This document shows positions 7,603 to 12,085 of a stretch of DNA of 12,085 nt, piece by piece. The notes below the pieces were generated by a model. That model had not been told where the DNA came from. It saw only the letters and a program-made list of their open reading frames with translations, and did not search any database. Both the position numbers and the translations under genes were made by a program. Location of the stretch: NCBI GenBank assembly GCA_030043215.1, contig JASHYG010000186.1, positions 1 through 12,085 of the forward strand, given 5' to 3'. The stretch's first letter is position 1; the number at the start of each line of letters is the position of its first letter. This stretch comes from Gammaproteobacteria bacterium (GTDB lineage Bacteria; Pseudomonadota; Gammaproteobacteria; Steroidobacterales; Steroidobacteraceae).

Positions 7603-8208
7603 ATGAGCAGATGGCGCGCGGTGCTCGCGAGTTCCTTGTGTGCGGTTGCCATGTCCTCGATCACTCGAGCGGCTGCACCGGCGGACCCGCCCGCAGCGAG
7701 CGACGCGGCGGCTCAGCAGGCGATCGAGGCGCGGATCAGGGCGGCGAGCGAGCTCGGTCCGCAGCAGGCGGCGCTCGCCCAGTATCTCGGTCGCTGGGAC
7801 GTCGATATCGCGTTGCCCGGTACCTCTACTCATTCAAAGGGGACGGCGGAGTACTCGTGGGTCATTGACGGGCGCTGGCTGGGCTGCCACATCAAGGGCA
7901 CGATGCTCGGGCAGCCGTTCGAGGAGTTCACGATTCTGGGCTATGACAGCTACGCGAAGCAGGTCGTCGAAGTGTCGGTCGAATCGGCGGACAATTCGAT
8001 GCTCACGGCGCGCGGATCATCGTCCGACTCGACGCGGGCGGCGAGCGTGCTCTATGGAGAGCTCGACGAGTACCTGAGCGGCTCGCTGCACCGTCCTTAC
8101 AAGGTCGTCTTGCGTTGGCTGAATGCCCATCGGCACGTCACCGAAGTATGGGATGTCGGAGCCGGCGAGACACCCATCGAGAAAGTGGTGTTCACGTTCA
8201 CCCGCTAG
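7603..8208 (+). CDS. Secreted DUF1579 family protein
   Basis: A 201-residue protein with a Sec-type signal peptide: positively charged MSRWR, a hydrophobic stretch at about 6-20, and an Ala-X-Ala site giving cleavage near residue 25 (TRAAA/PADPP). No lipobox is seen, so it is probably periplasmic or exported rather than a lipoprotein. After a short Ala-rich linker the mature part matches DUF1579: YLGRWDV (61-67), GTAEYSWVIDGRWL (80-93), a GQPFEEF-type segment (103-109), GYDSYAKQVVEVSVES (113-128) and a C-terminal beta-rich region. DUF1579 has no established biochemical activity; a lipocalin-like beta-barrel is often supposed. The start has AGGGGG six bases upstream. The gene lies between two Uma2 copies on the same strand, and why is unknown. 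Confidence 0.82.
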   Translation: MSRWRAVLASSLCAVAMSSITRAAAPADPPAASDAAAQQAIEARIRAASELGPQQAALAQYLGRWDVDIALPGTSTHSKGTAEYSWVIDGRWLGCHIKGTMLGQPFEEFTILGYDSYAKQVVEVSVESADNSMLTARGSSSDSTRAASVLYGELDEYLSGSLHRPYKVVLRWLNAHRHVTEVWDVGAGETPIEKVVFTFTR

Positions 8209-8336
8209 CGGAAGATCACCATGGACGCCAAGGCCGCGGTGCGCTGGCGATGGCGTGGACCTGAATCGACCTGGCAACGAACCCTGACGCGCGGAGCGCG
8301 TTGCTGAATCGCCGCTAGCACCTCAGCACTCCCCAC
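8209..8336. other. Intergenic region after the DUF1579 gene with a GC hairpin
   Basis: No gene is supported here. A perfect six-base inverted repeat ACGCGC-GGA-GCGCGT (8287-8301) lies about 80 bases after the DUF1579 stop. It may act as a terminator or processing stop but has no T tract. The duplicated leader of the second Uma2 gene starts just after, at about 8337, making a 316-base gene-free interval in total. Confidence 0.35.
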
Positions 8337-8524
8337 GACGTCGGTAGCGGACGTCCTACTACGGCCGCCTCAAATCCGGTCTCCGCGTCGACACTGCGCA
8401 TTCCTGCGCGAAGAGACCCGTTATGTCTATCGAATCTCGCGGCCGCGGCGATTACCCTGGCCGTCGTACCCAAGGTGCCCACGAGCCGCCGTCGCAGTAG
8501 ACTGGCCCTCTCCGAGATCGCCCC
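8337..8524 (+). promoter_or_regulatory. Leader of the second Uma2 gene, part of a duplicated unit
   Basis: This is the counterpart of 6719-6908. It keeps the dyad GACGTC-(7)-GACGTC (8337-8355), GCCGCCTCAAA, GCGCA-TTCC-TGCGC (8396-8409) with AAGAGACC, the TATGTCT block, and GTAGACT (8497-8503), 28 bases before the ATG; the distance in the first copy is 29. The ribosome-binding site is weak (GAGA near 8514). An in-frame TAG at 8498-8500 rules out an upstream start close by. Confidence 0.5.
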
Positions 8525-9103
8525 ATGAGCGCAGTCATGCAGGAATCGCTGCCCCGGCACCACCGAATTACGGCGGACGAGTACCACCGGATGGCGGAAG
8601 TCGGCTTGCTCGCGCTGGATGCGCGCGTCGAGCTGATCGAAGGGGAGATCCTGGAGATGGCACCGATCGGCCAAGATCATTCGAGCGTGGTGGATCAGCT
8701 GAATCATCTTTTCGTGCACGCGGTCGGGGATCGCGCGATCGTGCGCGTCCAGGGGTCGGTTCGCCTGAGTCAGTACTCCGAGCCGCAGCCCGACCTCGCC
8801 GTCTTGAAGCCCCGAGCAGACTTCTATCGCACGCAAGGCGCCGGCCCACAGGATGTCTACCTCATCATCGAGGTCAGCCACACCACACTGCGTTACGACC
8901 TGCACACGAAGGTGCCGTTCTACGCCCGCCACGAGATCCCGGAAGTCTGGGTGGTCAATCTGCCGGACGGCAAGCTTCACGTCTTCCGCACGCCGAAGGA
9001 AGGGTCCTATTTGGATGCGGTCGCCACCGATGATCCGGGCACCCTGAGCTTGTCGCTGCTGCCCGACGTGGCGGTCGATTTATCGCATCTTCTGCGGCCG
9101 TAA
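8525..9103 (+). CDS. Uma2 family (DUF820) PD-(D/E)XK endonuclease-like protein, copy 2
   Basis: A 192-residue paralogue of the protein at 6909-7487, with no gaps in the alignment. Predicted catalytic residues Asp90, Glu116 and Lys129 are all kept; Lys128 of copy 1 is Thr here, which supports Lys129 as the catalytic lysine. Notable changes are D146N in WVVDL/WVVNL and a diverged stretch at 148-174. Both reading frames are intact and full length, so neither copy looks decayed. The first 90 nucleotides of the two genes differ at only six positions. The gene ends 15 bases from the convergent desaturase gene. Function is unknown beyond the fold; substrate or DNA specificity may have diverged between copies. 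Confidence 0.9.
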   Translation: MSAVMQESLPRHHRITADEYHRMAEVGLLALDARVELIEGEILEMAPIGQDHSSVVDQLNHLFVHAVGDRAIVRVQGSVRLSQYSEPQPDLAVLKPRADFYRTQGAGPQDVYLIIEVSHTTLRYDLHTKVPFYARHEIPEVWVVNLPDGKLHVFRTPKEGSYLDAVATDDPGTLSLSLLPDVAVDLSHLLRP

Positions 9104-9120
9104 GCCGGCTCGGGCCGGCT
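9103..9120. terminator. Possible bidirectional hairpin between convergent genes
   Basis: AGCCGGC-TCGG-GCCGGCT is a perfect seven-pair stem with a four-base loop. It fills the gap between the second Uma2 gene and the desaturase gene and touches both stop codons (TAA 9101-9103; TAG on the minus strand 9121-9119). No T tract follows on either side, so Rho-independent termination would be weak. It may instead stabilise 3' ends. Confidence 0.45.
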
Positions 9121-10234
9121 AGCCGCGGGACGGACAGTAGTCCTGCCGCAGATATTCCGCGACCGAGATGATCCGCTGCGCGTGCGTATCCCAGAGAATG
9201 CATTTCAGCGCGCCGGGAACCTGCGAGAGCTTCACGCGCCTGACGCCGGAGAACAGGTCCCGGTATTGATCGTGACATTGGACCAGGCAGTAGTTCGGAA
9301 TGCTCGAGGAGAGATGGTGGACGTGGTGATAGCCGATGTTGATCGTGAACCAGTTCAACCAGTGCGGCAGGATCAGGAAGCTCGTTCCTGCGATCGCCCC
9401 CATGTCGCAGTCCCAGTGCCCGTCGTCGCTCGCGTAGGCGTGCTCGAAATTGTGCTGCACCGTGAACAGGACGATGCCTATTGCGCCTGCAAGCGAGACG
9501 CTGACCAGGTAGACGCTGAAGAACAGCACCGTGCCGAACGCGTGGCACATCAGAGCCCATACGCTCAGCAGAACGGCATTGTTCCAGAACATGTGCCAGT
9601 ACTCCTTGCGCGAGCTCCAGTAGCGTGTGCGATAGGCGGCGCAATGCTCCCGCAGCGATGGACGCGGCCGCGCCAGCTTCGCTCTGGCGAGGTGGATCAG
9701 GAGGCCCACGGAGCCTTTCGCCCAGGTGAAGCGCGGGTTGAAGATCAAATAGATGAGGCCGGCCAGAGGGGCGGCCGCGATGCTGCACTTGCCTCGGTAC
9801 ATGCGCTGGCGGATGTCGGTCATCGCCGCGTATTCGTCGACCGAGAGCGTCGTGTAGGGTCCGCGATACCGCTCCCAGTTGCCGTTGTGGGCATGGTGGT
9901 AATTGTGGTGCCGCGACCACACGTATTGCGGCATGCCGGAGACGACCCCCAGAACGAACCCGATCGCCCCATTGAGCCGCGAGCTGCGGAAGAGGCTCCC
10001 GTGGCCGCATTCGTGCATCAGCGCGAAGACACGCAAAGTAAAGAGCGTCAGGAGCGCCGCTGCGGCGGCGGTGAGGTAGTAGGACGCGGCGGCGCCGCGG
10101 ATGGCGACCCACCAGAGGAGCGCAAATGGCGCGAGCGTCGTCGCGACCTGGATCAGTCCTTTTGCATTGTTGGATTTTGCATACGCTACGACCATGGCTC
10201 GCTTCTGCTGTTTGATGCAGTCGATGGACGGCAC
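9119..10234 (-). CDS. Membrane fatty acid desaturase
   Basis: An integral membrane di-iron desaturase that introduces a double bond into acyl chains of lipids, probably at the cytoplasmic membrane. The three histidine boxes are present: HECGH (74-78), HHNYHH (109-114) and HHVHH (303-307), with an extra QHNFEH (260-265). Hydrophobic segments lie at about 31-47, 52-72, 88-100, 155-165, 218-258 and 278-290. The length of about 371 residues fits acyl-lipid desaturases of the delta-12/omega-6 type, but position specificity cannot be told. The start is uncertain. GTG at 10234 has a GGGG stretch a few bases upstream and gives an N-terminus of usual length; ATG at 10195 would give 358 residues and still include all domains. 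The frame stays open further upstream but runs into probable promoter DNA. It is convergent with the Uma2 gene and 175 bases downstream of the amidohydrolase, so it is probably a separate transcript. Confidence 0.88.
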   Translation of the reverse strand: MPSIDCIKQQKRAMVVAYAKSNNAKGLIQVATTLAPFALLWWVAIRGAAASYYLTAAAAALLTLFTLRVFALMHECGHGSLFRSSRLNGAIGFVLGVVSGMPQYVWSRHHNYHHAHNGNWERYRGPYTTLSVDEYAAMTDIRQRMYRGKCSIAAAPLAGLIYLIFNPRFTWAKGSVGLLIHLARAKLARPRPSLREHCAAYRTRYWSSRKEYWHMFWNNAVLLSVWALMCHAFGTVLFFSVYLVSVSLAGAIGIVLFTVQHNFEHAYASDDGHWDCDMGAIAGTSFLILPHWLNWFTINIGYHHVHHLSSSIPNYCLVQCHDQYRDLFSGVRRVKLSQVPGALKCILWDTHAQRIISVAEYLRQDYCPSRG

Positions 10235-10313
10235 GAAGACACCCCGCACCCGAGAGCGAATGGTTGTAATAATCGGCGGGCGGAGTCTAACAGAGCGGCG
10301 TACCGGCAGGGGG

Positions 10314-10324
10314 TGACATGTCAA
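10314..10324 (-). promoter_or_regulatory. Palindrome overlapping a possible -35 box upstream of the desaturase gene
   Basis: TGACATGTCA (10314-10323) is a perfect ten-base palindrome. With one more base it contains TTGACA on the minus strand (10324-10319), a consensus -35 hexamer, about 85-125 bases upstream of the candidate starts. The -10 at normal spacing is poor (TACGCC), so the promoter call is weak. An operator for a dimeric repressor of desaturase expression would fit the placement. Confidence 0.3.
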
Positions 10325-10409
10325 TAAAGCATCCGCCCATGCCGAGACAGGGCCAAAACTGCCCAAGCGCGTCAGCGCAAACGGCGCCCGGACTCAAATT
10401 TCGTGGGGA

Positions 10410-11540
10410 TCAGACGCTGAGTCCGTAGAGCTTCGCCGCGTTGTCGTGCGTGATCTTCTTGATGGTCGCGCGTGGCAGGTGGCCCATCGTGCGCTCGAGG
10501 GTCGCAATGGAGTTGGGCCAGATGCTGTCGGGGTGCGGGTAATCGGTGGCCCACAGCAGATTGTCGCCGTAGAACTCGAGAAGCCGCATGGTGACGGGGC
10601 TCTGCTGGAACGTCGAATAGATCTGACGCTTGAAGAGCTCCGACGGCTTGGTCTTGTGCGGAATGCCGCCCTTGTCCCGGTAGAACGCCTCGGCCTCCCA
10701 GGTGCGCCAGTGGCGGTAATCGAGCTCCTCGACCACCCACGGGAGCCAGCCGGCGCCGGATTCGGCGATGACCACCTTCATCTTCGGATGGCGCTCGAGA
10801 ATGGCCCAGGCGAACAGGTCGACGAAGGCGTCGAGGAACTGGGTGATGAAGCTCTTCATGTGCGTGAAGTTGCCGGCGATGTTGCCGCGGCCGGGGTCGC
10901 CGGACGGCGGCGCAAACACCGTCACGTGCCAGGAGAGCACGATTCCGGTCTCCTCGAGCGCGTTCCACAAGGCCTCCCAGCGAGGATCGTGCAGCCGGGG
11001 CTCCGCGGTCGCGATCTGTAGATTGGCCTGGTGAACGCCGCCGCGTCGGGCGAGACGGTAGATCTCCTTCGCCGCCGATTCCGGGTTGAGCGGCAGCATG
11101 GGCACGCCCAGCAGCCGGTCGGGCGCCACGGTGCAGAACTCTCCCAGCCAGTCGTTGTAGATGCGGTGCAGCTCGTCCGCGAACTCCTGGTCGTCGTTCT
11201 TGATCGAGGTGACCGGCCCGAAGATGACCTGGGTGTGGATGCCGTCGCGGTCCATGTCGGCGAGCCGCAGCGCCGGCACCGCCGGACGGCGCTCGGTCAG
11301 GTCGGTGACCCCTCCGCGATCGAAGGCGGTGTAGATGGGCTTGGGGGCGCTCGAGCCCTTGTTGCGGCCCGTCCAGCTGCCCCAGGGCTTACCCTCGCAG
11401 ATCCACATCCACGCGCCGTCGCGCTCCTCGATATGCGGGGCACGCTCACGGTCCTTGCGCGAGAGGCGCTCGCTCCACAGGTCCTCGGGCAACTGGTTGA
11501 GGTCGAGATGGTCGTCGCACGAGATCAGGTTGTAGTCCAT
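10410..11540 (-). CDS. Amidohydrolase-2 family metal-dependent hydrolase/decarboxylase (ACMSD-like TIM barrel)
   Basis: A 376-residue predicted TIM-barrel protein of the amidohydrolase-2 family, which includes ACMSD, gamma-resorcylate and 5-carboxyvanillate decarboxylases and ring-cleavage hydrolases. Probable metal ligands and active-site residues are the D-D-H11 motif near the N-terminus (ISCDDHLDL), His205 in VLSWHVTVF, Glu260 in VIAESGAGWLPW and Asp333 in WATDYPHPDS. The last two are hallmark motifs. The first motif is D-x-H rather than H-x-H, as in many uncharacterised members. The start ATG (11540-11538) overlaps the TAA of the upstream lipoyl gene by one base (TAATG), so translation is coupled and the two proteins are probably made in fixed proportion. 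Coupling to a 2-oxo acid dehydrogenase suggests the reaction feeds or follows oxo-acid oxidation (inference). The substrate is unknown. Confidence 0.87.
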   Translation of the reverse strand: MDYNLISCDDHLDLNQLPEDLWSERLSRKDRERAPHIEERDGAWMWICEGKPWGSWTGRNKGSSAPKPIYTAFDRGGVTDLTERRPAVPALRLADMDRDGIHTQVIFGPVTSIKNDDQEFADELHRIYNDWLGEFCTVAPDRLLGVPMLPLNPESAAKEIYRLARRGGVHQANLQIATAEPRLHDPRWEALWNALEETGIVLSWHVTVFAPPSGDPGRGNIAGNFTHMKSFITQFLDAFVDLFAWAILERHPKMKVVIAESGAGWLPWVVEELDYRHWRTWEAEAFYRDKGGIPHKTKPSELFKRQIYSTFQQSPVTMRLLEFYGDNLLWATDYPHPDSIWPNSIATLERTMGHLPRATIKKITHDNAAKLYGLSV

Positions 11541-11782
11541 TACAGCTTCACGTCCACCGCGCACACCGGCGCGCCGACGGCGACGTTCTCTCCCGCCGGC
11601 ACGAAGACCTCGAGCAGCGTGCCGTCGCTGCTCGCGGTGATCTCCTGCGTCACCTTCTCCGTCTCGATGTCGTAGAGCGCATCGCCCGACTTGAACGTCT
11701 CGCCGGGCTGCTTGTGCCACTTCGCGATGGTCGCCTCCTGCATGTTCATGCCGACTCGGTTCAACTTGAGGTTCACTCGCAT
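11540..11782 (-). CDS. Stand-alone lipoyl (biotinyl/lipoyl attachment) domain protein
   Basis: An 80-residue protein consisting of one lipoyl domain. Lys43 in DIETEKVTQEI is the predicted lipoylation site, flanked by the usual GMNMQEATIAKWHKQPGETFKSGD and the C-terminal half PAGENVAVGAPVCAVDV. It has no peripheral-subunit binding domain and no acyltransferase domain, so it is a carrier only rather than a complete E2. ETEKV points to lipoate rather than biotin (which prefers MKM). The ATG at 11782 is chosen because homology begins there and AAGGA lies about nine bases upstream, just after the TGA of the E1 beta gene. The gene sits between E1 beta and the amidohydrolase with a TAATG junction. 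The acyltransferase partner must be encoded outside the window or be missing. Confidence 0.85.
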   Translation of the reverse strand: MRVNLKLNRVGMNMQEATIAKWHKQPGETFKSGDALYDIETEKVTQEITASSDGTLLEVFVPAGENVAVGAPVCAVDVKL

Positions 11783-11795
11783 CGGGGGCGGTCCT

Positions 11796-12085
11796 TCAGG
11801 CTCGCGCGGTTTCGGTGGCGACGCGCACGATCCGGTCGGCGTCCGGAATGACGCGCTTCTCGGCGTTCGGCGCATAGGGGATGCAGACGTTCGGCACCGT
11901 CACGCGCTTGATGGGCGCCTTCAAATGACGGAAGGCCTTGTCCGCGAGCACGGCGGCGATGTGGCTCGCCACGCTGCAGCGGTCGCGGGCCTCATCGACG
12001 ATGACGACGCGGCCGGTCTTGCGAGCCGCCGCGACGAGCGCCTCCTCATCGAGAGGCACGATGGTCCGCGGGTCGATGAGCTCCG
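11796..12085 (-). CDS. 2-oxo acid dehydrogenase E1 component, beta subunit (C-terminal part)
   Basis: The last 95 or so residues of a thiamine-diphosphate dependent E1 beta subunit (pyruvate, branched-chain or acetoin dehydrogenase type); the start is beyond the window edge. The visible sequence ELIDPRTIVPLDEEALVAA, the strand VVIVDEARDRC and VTVPNVCIPYAPNAEKRVIP are characteristic of the transketolase C-terminal domain of E1 beta, which binds the E2 core. The protein continues upstream of the GTG at 12059, so that codon is not the start. The gene ends with TGA 13 bases before the lipoyl-domain gene, with the ribosome-binding site in between, so the genes are one operon. The precise oxo acid cannot be assigned from this fragment. 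Confidence 0.88.
   Translation of the reverse strand, partial: ELIDPRTIVPLDEEALVAAARKTGRVVIVDEARDRCSVASHIAAVLADKAFRHLKAPIKRVTVPNVCIPYAPNAEKRVIPDADRIVRVATETARA

Noticed and set aside
8221..8307. Small ORF of 28 codons after the DUF1579 gene
   Set aside because: It has no ribosome-binding site and no recognisable product, and it runs through a GC hairpin. It is probably chance.
3958..9103. Calling the middle segment a phage-defence system
   Set aside because: TIR and Uma2 proteins can be associated with defence or nuclease roles, but no known system layout (effector plus recognised sensor or partner), integrase or mobile-element border is visible.
8955..10112. 385-codon minus-strand frame overlapping the desaturase in another frame
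   Set aside because: The desaturase frame has three histidine boxes and membrane segments; this one is Arg/Pro-rich and featureless.

Overview
This is a GC-rich stretch of bacterial chromosome. The mix of protein families suggests a proteobacterium: a salicylaldehyde/vanillin-type aldehyde dehydrogenase, an acetoacetyl-CoA synthetase, a TolB/FlgO-like TPR protein with a TIR head, and a membrane fatty acid desaturase. Nothing in the window fixes genus or species. I see no rRNA, tRNA, CRISPR array, transposase or integrase.

Left block (1-3861, + strand): the C-terminal two-thirds of an acetoacetyl-CoA synthetase gene, an aldehyde dehydrogenase and a short-chain dehydrogenase. It looks like a catabolic operon for oxidising an alcohol or aldehyde and activating acetoacetate. 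The synthetase carries an in-frame TGA at 190-192, so it is either a pseudogene or holds a sequence error.

Middle block (3958-9103, + strand): a mixed accessory segment. It holds a TIR / TolB-like / TPR protein, a short M24 metallopeptidase, and two Uma2-family (DUF820) PD-(D/E)XK proteins on either side of a secreted DUF1579-family protein. The Uma2 copies are 156/192 identical by hand count. The duplication also includes about 190 bp of upstream DNA, in which two small dyads are preserved.

Right block (9119-12085, - strand): a fatty acid desaturase convergent with the second Uma2 gene, then upstream an amidohydrolase-2 family protein, a stand-alone 80-residue lipoyl-domain protein and the C-terminal end of a 2-oxo acid dehydrogenase E1 beta subunit. 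The last three are tightly coupled (13-nt gap, then a TAATG overlap) and form one operon that continues beyond the window.

Functionally, the two edges look like carbon catabolism converging on an accessory segment with possible signalling or nuclease roles. The points most worth checking are the duplicated Uma2 unit with its conserved leader, the TIR protein with an intact putative catalytic Glu, the free-standing lipoyl carrier coupled to an amidohydrolase, and the premature stop in the synthetase. I do not see a demonstrably new multi-gene system.
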